In this document: one piece after another, positions 19,107-29,034 of the stretch
Numbering within the stretch: the first letter of the stretch is position 1
How the letters are laid out: each line of letters starts with the position of its first letter
Source of the DNA: Acidobacteriota bacterium
GTDB taxonomy: Bacteria > Acidobacteriota > Blastocatellia > RBC074
NCBI GenBank assembly: GCA_016710075.1
Contig: JADJLO010000038.1
Span: 1-64,000 of the forward strand
Direction: 5' to 3'
Length of the DNA stretch: 64,000 bases
Program-made: the position numbers and the translations under genes
The notes under the pieces: generated by a model
Told to the model about the DNA's origin: nothing
Seen by the model: the letters and a program-made list of their open reading frames with translations, nothing else
Databases searched by the model: none

Positions 19107-22079
19107 GTGATCCTTCTAACGAGACTGTTTTCAATTATCATTTTGGCGTGTGTTTCGATCGATGGTGAGAGCCTCAGTAATTTCAATCTCATTCAGGCCG
19201 GAACCTCTTCGGATCGCGATCAGGCGGCTACGACTCAAACGCGAAAAGACAAGCGGAATGCTGCCGATCAACTACTGGCCGAGGCCAATCAACTGGACAA
19301 GCAGGGGCCGGCCGTCGCGGAGCAAATGATCGTCAAAGCCCGGCAGGCGCTCGGTCTCTGGCGTGAGTTGGGCGTGCAATCTCGTCAAGCAGAGGCCCTG
19401 CATCTGCTCGGTAATGCCCATGGCTATCTGAACCGGAACGATCAGGCGATGACCTTCTACAGGCAGGCGCTCTCGATCAGGCAGAGGATCAACGACCGTC
19501 CGGGCCAGGGCGCAACGCTCGGCGAAATGGGCTGGATCAGCCTGCTGCAGAGCAGGAACGACAAGGCACTGGACTATTTGGGACAGGCCCTTGCGATTTT
19601 TCACTCGATTAAAGACCGCTCAAAAGAAGGAAATACGCTCAATGATCTGGGGAACGTCTATTACCGCATGAGCCGTTACGACCAGGCTCTCGGTCGTTAT
19701 GAAAAAGCGCTGGCCATCAGGCGTGAGGTCGGGAATCGTGCGGGCGAGAGCAGCACTCTCATGAACATCGCCAACGTCCATTATTCCCGGAGCCGTTATG
19801 AAAAAGCGCTCGACTACTATTCGCGCTCCCTTGCAATCAGCCGTGAGTTGAAAGACCGCGCAGGCGAAGCAGACCCTCTGAATAACCTTGGCAATGTTTA
19901 TTTCCGTTTGAGCCAGTACGAAAAGGCGCTTGAAAACTACAGCCAGACTCTGGTTATCCACCGTGAGTTGAAAAATCGAAGCAGTGAAGGGAGCGCTCTC
20001 AACAACATGGGTGAGGCGCTTGAGCAACTTGGAAGATACGACCAGGCGCTGGAAGAATACCGGCAGGCGCTCTCGATCAGACGAGAGATCAAGGATCGAT
20101 ACGGCGAGGCAATCACGCTCAACAATCTGGGCGAAGTCAACAGGCGCCTGGGGAATTACGACAAGGCGCTTGAATATTACCGGCAGGCGCTCTCGATTCG
20201 GCGCGAGATCCGGGATCGTATCGGCGAAGGAGACACTCTCAACAACATCGGCAGGGGCTATCGCGCTTCAAAGCAATCTGAAGAATCGATAAGATCGCAC
20301 CAGCAGGCCCTGAGCATAGCGCGTGAAATAGGCGACAGGCTGGGAGAAGCCGCGGCGCTCAACGATCTGATGCTCGTTTGCAGGGACGGCAAAAAAACAC
20401 GCCTCGCCATCTTTTACGGCAAGCAGTCGGTCAACCTGTACCAGGAGATCCGCGGCGACATCAAAACTCTTGAAAAGGAATCTCAGCAGAGCTTCATCAG
20501 ATCGAGAGAAGACACTTATCGCAATCTGGCCGATCTGCTCATCGGCGAGAGCCGGTTGCCTGAAGCTGAACAGGTGCTGGGGCTGCTCAAGCAGGAAGAA
20601 TATTTCGAGTTCATCCGGCGTGATGCGACGTCCGCCCCCAGGGCAGGCAGCACCGCTTTAACGTCTGAGGAAGCCGTCATCCAAAAACGGTACCGCGAAA
20701 TCTCCGACAAGATAGCAGGCATTGGCGCCGAACGCGGCACGCTGCTGGACAAGAAAACAAGAACATCGACTGAAGAACAGCGGCTGGTCAAACTCGAGGC
20801 CGATCTGGTTGTCGCCGGGCAGGTCTTTCAAAAGTTCCTTGCTCAGCTTGAGGCAGAATTATCCAACTCTTCAGAAACCACGGCGAAAGTCTTCTATCTG
20901 CGAGAGTCCCAGGGGTTGATGGAAGATCTGCGAGAGATGGGACACGGCGCAGTCGCGCTCCATACACTGGTGACTGATGAAAAATACAGAGTCATCCTGA
21001 CAACACCCGATATCCAGAAGGGATTCGAGTACCCGATCAAGGCGGCAGACCTCAATCGTAAAATTCTTCAGTACCGGCAGGTGCTGCAGAATCCCAAACT
21101 CGACCCATTGCCTCTGGCGCGGGACCTGTACAAAATCCTGGTTGAACCTGTTGCCGCTGATCTCAAAGCCGCCAATGCGCAGACCCTGATGTGGTCTCTT
21201 GATGGAGCGCTCAGGTATCTGCCGATGGCGGCGCTGAACGACGGGGAAAAGTATCTGGTTGAAAATTACCGCATCACGGTCTTCACGCCTGCCAGCCAGG
21301 CCAGATTGAAAGACATCCCGGGCGAACACTGGCGGGCCCTCGGATTGGGCGTGACCAAATCTCACGGCGAGCGAACACCCGCCCTGCCCGGCGTTCTGCA
21401 GGAGATGAACAGCATCATCAGAGAGGACGCCGCCAGGAAAGATACTCCCGCCGGCACGGGGATATTGCCCGGCACCATCAGGCTCGACGAGGAATTCACT
21501 CAGACTTCGATGCTCGATGGGTTGAGGCAGCGTCCATCACTGGTACATATCGCCAGCCACTTTCAATTCCAGCCCGGCAACGAAACCAGTTCCGCACTGC
21601 TCCTCGGAGATGGGACCTTTTTGAGCATGGCTCAGATCAAAGTACTGCCCAGGCTTTTCGGCGGCGTCGAATTGCTGACGCTCTCCGCCTGCAATACCGC
21701 TACCGGCGGCAGTGGCGCCACCGGAAAGGAAGTCGAAGGATTTGGCGTTCTCGCTCAACGCCAGGGCGCCAAGGCCGTCATCGCCAGCCTCTGGCCCGTC
21801 GCCGACTACAGCACCAAATATCTCATGCAGGAGTTTTATCGACTTCGAGAAGCCGATGCCGGATTAACCAAAGCCGAGGCTATTCGTAATGCCCAGTTGA
21901 AATTATTGAACGGCACTGTAGTCGTCAATGAACAGTCTCAACAAGCCACCCGGCAAATCATCCAGGAGGAATTAAAACCCGGAGATGACAAGATGCCGCG
22001 CTTCAAATCCGATCCGAACAAACCATACGCACACCCATATTTCTGGGCCCCATTCATTCTTATAGGCAACTGGCTGTAA
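19107..22079 (+). CDS. TPR-CHAT protein, putative secreted caspase-like protease
   Basis: Nine hundred and ninety residues from a GTG; a TGA 27 bases upstream limits the start. A signal-like segment (LLTRLFSIIILACVSI) is followed by about nine TPR repeats (residues about 85-430, for example AMTFYRQALSIRQRINDRPG, ALDYYSRSLAISRELKDRAG), a coiled linker (about 500-610), and a C-terminal CHAT domain (about 690-985). The catalytic pair is present: His in SLVHIASHFQFQPGNETSS and Cys in LLTLSACNTATGGSGATG, followed by GFGVLAQRQGAKAVIASLWP. CHAT domains are separase/caspase-like cysteine proteases; TPRs sense or hold the partner. The small secreted gene 41 bases downstream is the best candidate partner. 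Confidence 0.9.
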   Translation: MILLTRLFSIIILACVSIDGESLSNFNLIQAGTSSDRDQAATTQTRKDKRNAADQLLAEANQLDKQGPAVAEQMIVKARQALGLWRELGVQSRQAEALHLLGNAHGYLNRNDQAMTFYRQALSIRQRINDRPGQGATLGEMGWISLLQSRNDKALDYLGQALAIFHSIKDRSKEGNTLNDLGNVYYRMSRYDQALGRYEKALAIRREVGNRAGESSTLMNIANVHYSRSRYEKALDYYSRSLAISRELKDRAGEADPLNNLGNVYFRLSQYEKALENYSQTLVIHRELKNRSSEGSALNNMGEALEQLGRYDQALEEYRQALSIRREIKDRYGEAITLNNLGEVNRRLGNYDKALEYYRQALSIRREIRDRIGEGDTLNNIGRGYRASKQSEESIRSHQQALSIAREIGDRLGEAAALNDLMLVCRDGKKTRLAIFYGKQSVNLYQEIRGDIKTLEKESQQSFIRSREDTYRNLADLLIGESRLPEAEQVLGLLKQEEYFEFIRRDATSAPRAGSTALTSEEAVIQKRYREISDKIAGIGAERGTLLDKKTRTSTEEQRLVKLEADLVVAGQVFQKFLAQLEAELSNSSETTAKVFYLRESQGLMEDLREMGHGAVALHTLVTDEKYRVILTTPDIQKGFEYPIKAADLNRKILQYRQVLQNPKLDPLPLARDLYKILVEPVAADLKAANAQTLMWSLDGALRYLPMAALNDGEKYLVENYRITVFTPASQARLKDIPGEHWRALGLGVTKSHGERTPALPGVLQEMNSIIREDAARKDTPAGTGILPGTIRLDEEFTQTSMLDGLRQRPSLVHIASHFQFQPGNETSSALLLGDGTFLSMAQIKVLPRLFGGVELLTLSACNTATGGSGATGKEVEGFGVLAQRQGAKAVIASLWPVADYSTKYLMQEFYRLREADAGLTKAEAIRNAQLKLLNGTVVVNEQSQQATRQIIQEELKPGDDKMPRFKSDPNKPYAHPYFWAPFILIGNWL

Positions 22080-22120
22080 GGGTGATTAAAACCTGACATC
22101 AAATAGGAGAAAAATTTGTT

Positions 22121-22606
22121 ATGAGAAAACTGATTCCCGGTCTGTTGGCGATCACTATCGCTTCTGGTCTCACCCTCGCATTTTATCCGGCTACAAGCGC
22201 CGGTCGCATGCTGTTTGCGGATAAATCTGTGACTATCCGGATCAACGGGATCGATGGTTCCGGCAACTACCAAATCCTGGATCCCGGCTCCATCACACTC
22301 TCAAAAACAGCCAAAGACAAGATCAAATTCTGTATCGACTACAGGGGGGACTCCGCCACCGAACCTGCCACGGTGACTCTCAGTGGATTCACGCTTAGCT
22401 CAAACCGATCCAAAAAACACCCTTTCGGCAACGGCTCCGACGACGATAACGTTTTCGATATCAAGACGAAAGGAAATAAATGTTCAAAGGTAAGCGTCGA
22501 TATCAACAGTTCAGCGGAAGAGGGCAGTTACAAATACACGATCACGGCTACAAATAGCGCCGGCCGGGCAACTATACTCGATCCGGAAGTGAAAATCGGG
22601 CGCTAG
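22121..22606 (+). CDS. small secreted beta-rich protein next to the CHAT gene
   Basis: One hundred and sixty-one residues. AGGAG lies about nine bases before the ATG. A signal peptide (LIPGLLAITIASGLTLAFYP) precedes a domain of alternating strands (KSVTIRINGIDGSGNYQILD, PATVTLSGFTLSSNRS, SYKYTITATNSAGRATILDP) that resembles an Ig-like or cadherin-like fold, with two cysteines (KFCIDYRG and NKCSKVSV) that could pair. No named family. It follows the TPR-CHAT gene by 41 bases on the same strand and ends at a terminator, so the two form an operon. It may be a substrate or a regulator of the protease; that is inference. Confidence 0.75.
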   Translation: MRKLIPGLLAITIASGLTLAFYPATSAGRMLFADKSVTIRINGIDGSGNYQILDPGSITLSKTAKDKIKFCIDYRGDSATEPATVTLSGFTLSSNRSKKHPFGNGSDDDNVFDIKTKGNKCSKVSVDINSSAEEGSYKYTITATNSAGRATILDPEVKIGR

Positions 22607-22625
22607 TTCTGATGAATGTTTAATT

Positions 22626-22669
22626 CTTTGGAGTGCGGCGACAGGTGATGTTGTCACCGCACTCCAAAG
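22626..22669. terminator. bidirectional hairpin between convergent genes
   Basis: CTTTGGAGTGCGG and its complement CCGCACTCCAAAG enclose an inner GACA/TGTC stem and a short loop. It lies 20 bases past the small secreted gene and 17 bases past the stop of the redoxin gene on the other strand. No long T-run follows, so its strength is uncertain. Confidence 0.6.
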
Positions 22670-22685
22670 AGTCAGCGAATGAGGA

Positions 22686-23867
22686 TCAGTTCTTCCTTGT
22701 TCCAGGTAGTTTGCGCGGCGCATAGTACGGTTTGCCGTTGAGCTTCTGGACTTCCTTCATAAAGCTGGTGCCGTATTCACGTTCGGCGTCAGACAACGCC
22801 CATGCCTGGCGTTTGTAATTCCAGTTGTCAGGATTGAGTCGTTGGGCTTCTTTGTAATGCCTGATTGAAGCAGCCTGAAGGCCCTGACGATAGAGGTACT
22901 CCCCCAAGCCGAATTCAGCCGTCGCCAGAGCCCAATCGGGATTCTGCGGCTTGAGGCGATCCTTCAACTCTGTTTCGCTGAGGGCAAAGACGCTTTTTTC
23001 GCCGTTTGCAACCCAGTCACGAAGCGCATCGAAGTATTCCGCGGCATCGAGCCTGTGCATCGATTTGTAGCGGTCATCGACGTAAGCAGCTTCATTCGGA
23101 CGCACGATGCGCCCTTTTTCATCGATCCAGACAGCAGTCGGAACATTAACCATGGTGTAAAGCTGTGTGACCAGATGCTGTGTGTCGATCAGAACCGTGT
23201 AATCCGGCCTGGCGGCTTCAATCCACGGGCCCGCATCTTTTACGCCGCCGGTATCCTGCGCAACGGAAACGATCTCGAAATTTTTGCCTTTCAGTTCGCT
23301 GTATAGTTTCTGCCATCCTGGCAGATCGAAACGGCACCCTCACCAGGATGCCCATGTCAGCAGCAGAACCTTCCTGCCGCGAAAATCCGAGAGCGAATGC
23401 TTTTTACCGCTCATATCGGGCAGAGTGAAGTCTGGTGCATTGAGCGATTCAATGAATCCATTCTGCTCATCAGCCCGAGGCCCGAAATACCAGACGGAAG
23501 ATTCGGCATCGTAGGCTGCCGGCTGACGCAAGAGGCGACCAAACTCGCTCAGATTGAACCATGTGGCCGATCTCTTTCCGGCATCCTGCTTGAAAAGAAA
23601 TGCGGACTTTCGTGCCTTCGGAATCGGGAAGCAGAGCTGCTCACGGCAAACGCCCTGTGGTTTGAGAACGTAACCGGTGGCTCGCTTCAGGTCTTCAAGA
23701 GTCACCCACAAATCGCTTTTCTCAGCTAGATTCGCCGGCGGCGCGGTGACATTAGTCGACACGCCATCATAAATCACTACCCTGGTCCCTGCTTCAGCGG
23801 CCATCCCGCTGATTGCCGCCATCAAAAACGGCAGAGCAAGGCAGATCAGGAATTTCATGGTCTGCAT
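22686..23867 (-). CDS. TlpA/ResA-like redoxin with TPR tail and in-frame UGA (candidate selenoprotein)
   Basis: Read through one TGA, this is a single frame of 393 residues. A signal peptide (FLICLALPFLMAAISGMAAEA), an N-terminal region with two Cys (GVCREQLCFPIPKA), then a thioredoxin-fold domain: APDFTLPDMSGKKHSLSDFR, VLLLTWASW, the TGA at 23342-23340 (residue 176), GCRFDLPGWQKLYSEL, FEIVSVAQDTGGVKDAGPW, and VNVPTAVWIDEKGRIVRP with the cis-Pro. The C-terminus has a TPR (GLQAASIRHYKEAQRLNPDN). The TGA falls where the redox motif WASWCxx of TlpA proteins has its first Cys, giving U-G-C. The frame is the same on both sides, unlike other broken genes here, and a hairpin of SECIS type follows. 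A TGC-to-TGA sequence error is the main alternative. It acts in the periplasm. Confidence 0.75.
23306..23332 (-). promoter_or_regulatory. bacterial SECIS-like hairpin after the UGA codon
   Basis: On the coding strand, seven bases after the UGA: GTTT, a CGAT bulge, CTGCCA, loop GGA, TGGCAG, AAAC. The six-base upper stem is perfect, the loop is short and begins with G, and 21 bases separate the UGA from the loop. Known bSECIS elements have a short G-starting loop about 16-37 bases after the UGA, so the fit is good. Confidence 0.6.
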
Positions 23868-24148
23868 TCATACTCCTTCCCAGATTTGCTGAAATTGTCG
23901 GATATTAAATCACCGGAGCCGCATCGTTTTTTCGTTTCCGTCAGACTGTCGGCCGGCCGCTGGCATTATCTTATATCGACGGTCAATCAACCACTGGTTT
24001 CTGGTAAATTCGGGTAAAGTTGAACTCTCCAACCGATTGCACCGTCACATCCGGTAAATTTCTAAAAAGCTGGCATTGCATTCATCCGGGCGGTTATAAT
24101 CCGGAAGCCTTAACTTAAACACACACGACGATTTGAAAAGGAGAAGTA

Positions 24149-24346
24149 ATGAGTGACGAAGGAAAGACCCCCATCGCAAATGTAAGTGCGATGTGGAATA
24201 CGAAAGAGAAGGCCGTGATGATTGACATCTCAATAGCGGACAGTGCGACTGTCCAGAGCTATCTGGTCAAATTTCCGGACCTCCTGCGCGAGAGCCTGGA
24301 AGAGGCTTTGCGCAAAGAGAAAGAAGATAAAAATTCCAGAAGGTAA
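24149..24346 (+). CDS. small acidic/basic cytosolic protein, unknown
   Basis: Sixty-five residues with AAAGGAG before ATG. MSDEGKTPIANVSAMWNTKE starts a protein with a likely short beta hairpin (EKAVMIDISIADS) and a charged C-terminal helix (LLRESLEEALRKEKEDKNSR). No family recognised. It ends 11 bases before the serine hydrolase gene and may be co-transcribed. The upstream region (23868-24148) is the divergent spacer to the redoxin gene and shows no gene. Confidence 0.6.
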   Translation: MSDEGKTPIANVSAMWNTKEKAVMIDISIADSATVQSYLVKFPDLLRESLEEALRKEKEDKNSRR

Positions 24347-24357
24347 ATCGCAATTTT

Positions 24358-25530
24358 ATGATTAGATTGGTGCCTGTCGGCCTTGTGATAGCCATTCTTC
24401 TTGCAATTCCCTGCCATGCACAGAACAGCCTTTCATCAAAAGTCGATGAATATCTCAAAGCAGAGATGCAGAATCAGCGCATACCAGGCCTGGCCGTTGC
24501 CATCATCAAAGACGGTCAGGTCGTTTATGCCAAAGGGCATGGCATGGCCAATGTCGAGCATAAAGTGGAGGTCAAACCTGAGACGATCTTTCAATCCGGC
24601 TCTGTAGGTAAACAGTTTACGGCCGCAGCAGTCATGCTCCTGGTCGAAGACGGGAAGATCGGGCTCGACGACAGGATTGCAAAGTATTTCACGGATTCTC
24701 CGGAACATTGGAAGAATATTACCGTGCGTCATCTGCTGACTCACACGGCAGGGACGACCGATTACCCGCCCGATTTTGATTTCCGCCGCGATTACACCGA
24801 AGATGAGTTGCTCAAAAAAGCCGCTGATATTCCGCTCGCCTTCCAGCCGGGTGAACGCTGGAGCTACAGCAATATGGGCTATGTCATGCTCGGCATTCTG
24901 ATCGGCAAAGTAACCGGCAAATTTTACGGCGATTTTCTGCAGGAGAGAATTTTCAAGCCGCTGGGAATGGCCACCGCCCGCATCATCAGCGAAGAGGACA
25001 TCAACCCCTACGGCTTCGGCTGGATGTTTCGTGAAGCCGGCGGCCGGCGGTTGATCGAACACGGAGGCTCCTGGCAGGGTTTTAAATCATTCATCGCTCG
25101 TTATGTCGACGACAAAATGACCGTTATTGTCTTCGCCAATCTGGCACAGACAAACCCGGACAGGATCGCTCACGGCGTCGCCGCGGTCGTGGATTCACGG
25201 CTCGCGGTTCCGGATGATCAGGTCAAAGGGCTGAAGGTCAATGCCATGATCAAAGACATCCTGACAAAGTGTATCGACGGCTCAGTCAGCCAGGATGCTT
25301 TTACGCCGGAAGCCCGCGCAGAACTATTTCCCGATAAGATCAGGCGATTCGGCGAAGCATTGAAACCATTCGGCGCAATCACATCTGTACTGCCTGGCGG
25401 CCGAACCGAAGAGGACGGGTTGTATTCCCACCGCCGCTACCGCATCGCCTTCAACGGCCGCAGCCGAATGTGCCGTATTCTTTTGACCAAAGACGATCGT
25501 ATCTCAGGGCTCGAACTGCTGCCGGAATAA
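24358..25530 (+). CDS. serine hydrolase, class C beta-lactamase/DD-peptidase fold
   Basis: Three hundred and ninety residues. A signal peptide (VGLVIAILLAIPCHAQ) fits a periplasmic enzyme. The three site motifs are present: SGSVGKQFTAA (SxxK, about residue 81), YSNMGYVMLG (YxN) and EHGGSWQGFKS (HxG in place of KTG). The HGG form is common in esterase and peptidase members of Pfam Beta-lactamase. A C-terminal domain of about 120 residues (AELFPDKIRRFGEALKPFGA) is like the DUF3471-type extension. The substrate is unknown; peptide or ester hydrolysis is likely. Confidence 0.88.
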   Translation: MIRLVPVGLVIAILLAIPCHAQNSLSSKVDEYLKAEMQNQRIPGLAVAIIKDGQVVYAKGHGMANVEHKVEVKPETIFQSGSVGKQFTAAAVMLLVEDGKIGLDDRIAKYFTDSPEHWKNITVRHLLTHTAGTTDYPPDFDFRRDYTEDELLKKAADIPLAFQPGERWSYSNMGYVMLGILIGKVTGKFYGDFLQERIFKPLGMATARIISEEDINPYGFGWMFREAGGRRLIEHGGSWQGFKSFIARYVDDKMTVIVFANLAQTNPDRIAHGVAAVVDSRLAVPDDQVKGLKVNAMIKDILTKCIDGSVSQDAFTPEARAELFPDKIRRFGEALKPFGAITSVLPGGRTEEDGLYSHRRYRIAFNGRSRMCRILLTKDDRISGLELLPE

Positions 25531-25725
25531 AATAATTAAGTAACTTGGCGAATGAATTTACGTCACGTAATATTCTTTATTTTGATGCGGCCTGGCCTCT
25601 CTTCACCAACGTATGAAGGCGGGGGGCCGCGCTCGTCGCCACTTGGCATCTACCAAAGCCGGATTCGCCAGCTGTTTGAACTAAGCACGAAATTGACCCG
25701 CCCCGGGGCTGTTTGAATTACTTCA

Positions 25726-27147
25726 ATGGACATAGAAAAACTGCTTCGCGCTTTGTATCCCTACGCCGACAAATACGGCGTCATCCGTCAATTCCCCGAA
25801 GAGGGGCTGGATGAGGAAACAATCCTCGCCCAGATGAAGGAGATGGCGACCGCCGAAGACACAAGATGGGAAAACGGCAAATGCTCCGGCACAATGTATT
25901 GCGGCGATCACGAGCACTATGACTTCCTCAACGAAGCTTTTGGCTACTTCAGCCACGTCAATGCGCTGCAACGCGATATGTGTCCGAGCATGAACCGCTT
26001 CGAGAGCGAGATCGTGGCCATGACGCTGGACATGCTGCACGGCGAAGCTGTTCAGGAGCACAATCCCGCACAGACAGCCTGCGGCGCGCTCGGATTCGGC
26101 GGGACCGAAAGCATCCTCAACGCGGTGCTGGCCTATCGCAACAAAGCGCAGCAGGAGCGCGGCATTGCACGTCCGCAGATGATATGGCCCGACACGGCGC
26201 ATCCGGCCTTTCACAAGGGCGCATACATGTTCGGCCTTGAGGTGATCGTCGCACCTACCGATCCGGTGACGACAATGGTGGACGTGGATTTTGTACGCGA
26301 CCACATCAACGAAAACACGGCGATGGTTATCGGCTCGGCGTGCAATTACCCATATGGCACAATCGATCCCATCAAAGAGCTTTCAGATGTCGTGCTGGAA
26401 AAAGGCGCGTGCCTGCATGTGGACGGTTGTCTGGGCGGATGGATTCTGCCCTGGGGTCAGGAACTTGGATATCCCAATATTCCTGTCTTCGACTTCCGGC
26501 ATCCGGGCGTGACTTCGATTTCAGCGGATACGCATAAATACGGCTACGGGTTGAAGGGCACATCTGTGCTGGCGTGGCGAGACAAATCACTGCGGCAATA
26601 TCAGTACTACATGCTGATGGATTGGAAAGGCGGCGCATACGCTTCGCCGGGGCTGGCCGGAAGCCGGTCAGGCGGTCTGATTGCGGCGACCTGGGCGTCA
26701 ATGGTTCATCTCGGAAAGCAGGGCTACCGTGCGCGCGCCCGAAAGATTTTCGACACGGCGTTTGCGATGCAGGATGCAGTCAAATCGCATCCCGAGCTGC
26801 GTCTGATGGGCGAGCCGACCTTCTGTTTCTCATTCACCTCGGACGAATTCAACATTTATCATGTCAATGATTTCATGGCCGCGCGCGGCTGGCGCTTCAA
26901 CGGGCAACAAAATCCAGGCGCAATCCACATGTGCGTCACCGGCCCGCAAACACAGGCCGGCGTCACGGAAGCATTCGCTGCGGATCTGGCCGAAGCCGTC
27001 ACCTATGCGAAGAATCCGCCAAATCCTGCCCCAAAGAGCGGAGGCATTTACGGCGGCGGCGAAGGCCTTGATATGAGCCAGATAGAAGGGATGAAGAAGA
27101 TGTTCCTGCAAGGCGCGCTGGACGCCTTCACGGATTATCCATTCTAA
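25726..27147 (+). CDS. PLP-dependent decarboxylase/lyase, sphingosine-1-phosphate lyase-like
   Basis: Four hundred and seventy-three residues, group II decarboxylase fold. The cofactor lysine is in TSISADTHKYGYGLKGTSVL; CGALGFGGTESILNAVLAYR holds the phosphate cup, and HVDGCLGGWILPWG carries the Asp that pairs with the pyridine nitrogen. The order and spacing match bacterial relatives of sphingosine-1-phosphate lyase more than glutamate decarboxylase. The C-terminal GGGEGLDMSQIEGMKKMFLQ is a tail seen in that group. The spacer before it (25531-25725) shows no gene; the spacer after it (27148-27436) likewise. Confidence 0.88.
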   Translation: MDIEKLLRALYPYADKYGVIRQFPEEGLDEETILAQMKEMATAEDTRWENGKCSGTMYCGDHEHYDFLNEAFGYFSHVNALQRDMCPSMNRFESEIVAMTLDMLHGEAVQEHNPAQTACGALGFGGTESILNAVLAYRNKAQQERGIARPQMIWPDTAHPAFHKGAYMFGLEVIVAPTDPVTTMVDVDFVRDHINENTAMVIGSACNYPYGTIDPIKELSDVVLEKGACLHVDGCLGGWILPWGQELGYPNIPVFDFRHPGVTSISADTHKYGYGLKGTSVLAWRDKSLRQYQYYMLMDWKGGAYASPGLAGSRSGGLIAATWASMVHLGKQGYRARARKIFDTAFAMQDAVKSHPELRLMGEPTFCFSFTSDEFNIYHVNDFMAARGWRFNGQQNPGAIHMCVTGPQTQAGVTEAFAADLAEAVTYAKNPPNPAPKSGGIYGGGEGLDMSQIEGMKKMFLQGALDAFTDYPF

Positions 27148-27436
27148 GCTGAGGAACAACCGGGTAATTTAACTAGAAGATCAAATCATGCGCAACTGAA
27201 ACAATTTAGATTCTCGAATTCGCCTTGTTACCAATAATCGCAAGCGTGACGCTTGGTTATGCAATGAGACGGGTAGATTTGCCTGTTTCTTAACTGCTTT
27301 CTGCATTCACTTCCCGTTTCCCAGTCTTCTGAATAAACTTTCTGCAGTCAATAAGAGCATTCTTGATGTGCTTCATCCAGTATTATTCAATAATCGCCCT
27401 TAAACAAATTGCACTTTGCCTATAAACTTGCCGCCT

Positions 27437-28169
27437 ATGCAAGCCAAACGATTCTTAACTGCTGAATGGCGTTTTTTGGCGATGCTCAATTATCAGGTTG
27501 AGCCACAGTTGCTCGCCCCCTTTGTTCCGCCCGGCACCGAGTTGGATTTCTGGCAGGGCCAGTGTTTCGCCAGCATGGTTGGATTCCTCTTTCTGGACAC
27601 GCGCTTAATGGGTGTGCCGCTGCCTTTCACCGCAATTTCGAAGAGTTCAACCTGCGCTTCCACGTGCGGCGAAAGCCGCTGGCTGGCGTCGTGGCGTGGT
27701 CTTTATCAAAGAAATTGTCCCGCGCCGCGCCATCGCCACCGTCGCTCGGATTGTCTACAACGAAAATTATGTCGCCCGACCTATGCGCCATCAATTGAAA
27801 CGTAATGGTGACGATCCGACCCAACTGGCCCCAAATAGTCAGCTTGAATATGCCTGGCGTGAAAGCAGCGGGTGGCAGCGTCTGCGCGTTACGCTCAGTG
27901 GCATGGCCAAACCGCTCCAGCCCGGTTCACTGGATGAGTTTATTGCTGAGCACTATTGGGGATACGCAGTGCAACGCGATGGTGGCTGTGTCGAATATCA
28001 AGTCGAACACCCGCCCTGGCTGGTCTGGCAAACCAGCGCGTCTGAGTTTGAATGCGATATCAAGCATGTGTACGGCGCACAATTCGTGGAACCGCTCAGC
28101 CGCCCACCCTCGTCCGCCTTTGTAGCCTCCGGTTCCCACATCGTCGTGCGACGCGGAGTGAGAATATGA
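27437..28169 (+). CDS. DUF2071 (YqjF-like) protein, two frameshifts
   Basis: About 244 codons. From ATG 27437: MQAKRFLTAEWRFLAMLNYQ then LAPFVPPGTELDFWQG and FASMVGFLFLDTRLMGVPLP, the family opening. One shift near 27625 joins it to FHRNFEEFNLRFHVRRK, and another near 27695 to GVVFIKEIVPRRAIATVARI and YNENYVARPMRHQL. The rest reads in one frame to the C-terminus. Two shifts 70 bases apart leave all family blocks intact, so base-calling errors are likely. DUF2071 proteins resemble acetoacetate decarboxylase; their function is not established. Confidence 0.75.
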
Positions 28170-28367
28170 TCGAAGCTGGTCGAGACCATTTGCTTTTTGA
28201 CGGCGAATGATAACGCTCAGATCCAGTTTTATGCCGGCGAGGTCTCCGTCATCGGATGGCCGGATCTAATGATGTAAGATCAGTTGACCGTAAGAACTTG
28301 CCCGACTCACATTTCGTTTATTATTCATTGGAAAGAATTGTATCCTGCATTCAAAGGAGTATGGATT

Positions 28368-28638
28368 ATGTCGACAGTTCAGGTTGCCCTTTCTGACGAG
28401 CTGCTGCAGGCTGCGAATATCTCAGGGCTGGAATTCTCGCCTGATAAAATATCGCGAGAAGTGGCAAAACTATTGGCACTGGAATTGTTCCGGGAGGATG
28501 CAGTTTCGCTTGGCCGGGCCGCGGAGCTTTGTGGCATCTCAGGCTGAGTTTATGCAATACTCTGCTAAACGCGAGGTTCCATTGCATTACACCCTCGAGG
28601 ACCTCAATCAGGATCGCCAATTCATCGAAAGTTTATAA
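28368..28638 (+). CDS. UPF0175 antitoxin-like protein, one frameshift
   Basis: AAAGGAG precedes ATG 28368. The protein reads MSTVQVALSDELLQAANISG, then EVAKLLALELFREDAVSLGR and AAELCGISG, and after a shift near 28540 continues QAEFMQYSAKREVPLHYTLE. This is the UPF0175 helix-turn-helix protein, usually the upstream half of a toxin-antitoxin pair with a PIN-like DUF3368 toxin. No such toxin is seen in the 260 bases downstream, so this is an orphan or a remnant. Confidence 0.7.
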
Positions 28639-28903
28639 TTCGACTATCAGAAAGACGAAGCTACTGAATTGCGTCAGGTCTATCAAATGCTGTTATCTAA
28701 CTGCACATATATGGACAGAAGGCTGCTCAATAATAGTCTCGCCAAATTTAATCTGCCTCACCTTTAACCCAGGCTTTTAATGAAAACCGAGAAAAGAAAC
28801 GGGCAGACTAATTGCATAGGTTTTCCCTTTAAACAAGCTGGATAGCTGACTGGTCGAGACTCTTTCGCTGACTATCTGTGGCACTAAGCACTGATATAAA
28901 TTG

Positions 28904-28933
28904 AAAAAGGCCGCCCTGAAAGGCGGCCTTTTT
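28904..28933. terminator. strong intrinsic terminator after tRNA-Pro
   Basis: AAAAAGGCCGCC, a short loop, GGCGGCCTTTTT. GC-rich stem with A and T runs on the two sides, so it can stop transcription from both strands; the tRNA gene 19 bases away is the likely main user. Confidence 0.85.
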
Positions 28934-28951
28934 CTTTCTTAAAGTTGAGAG

Positions 28952-29034
<83 letters not shown>

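Noticed and set aside
28639..28902. PIN-like toxin partner of the UPF0175 gene
   Set aside because: No frame on the plus strand downstream shows PIN or DUF3368 motifs.
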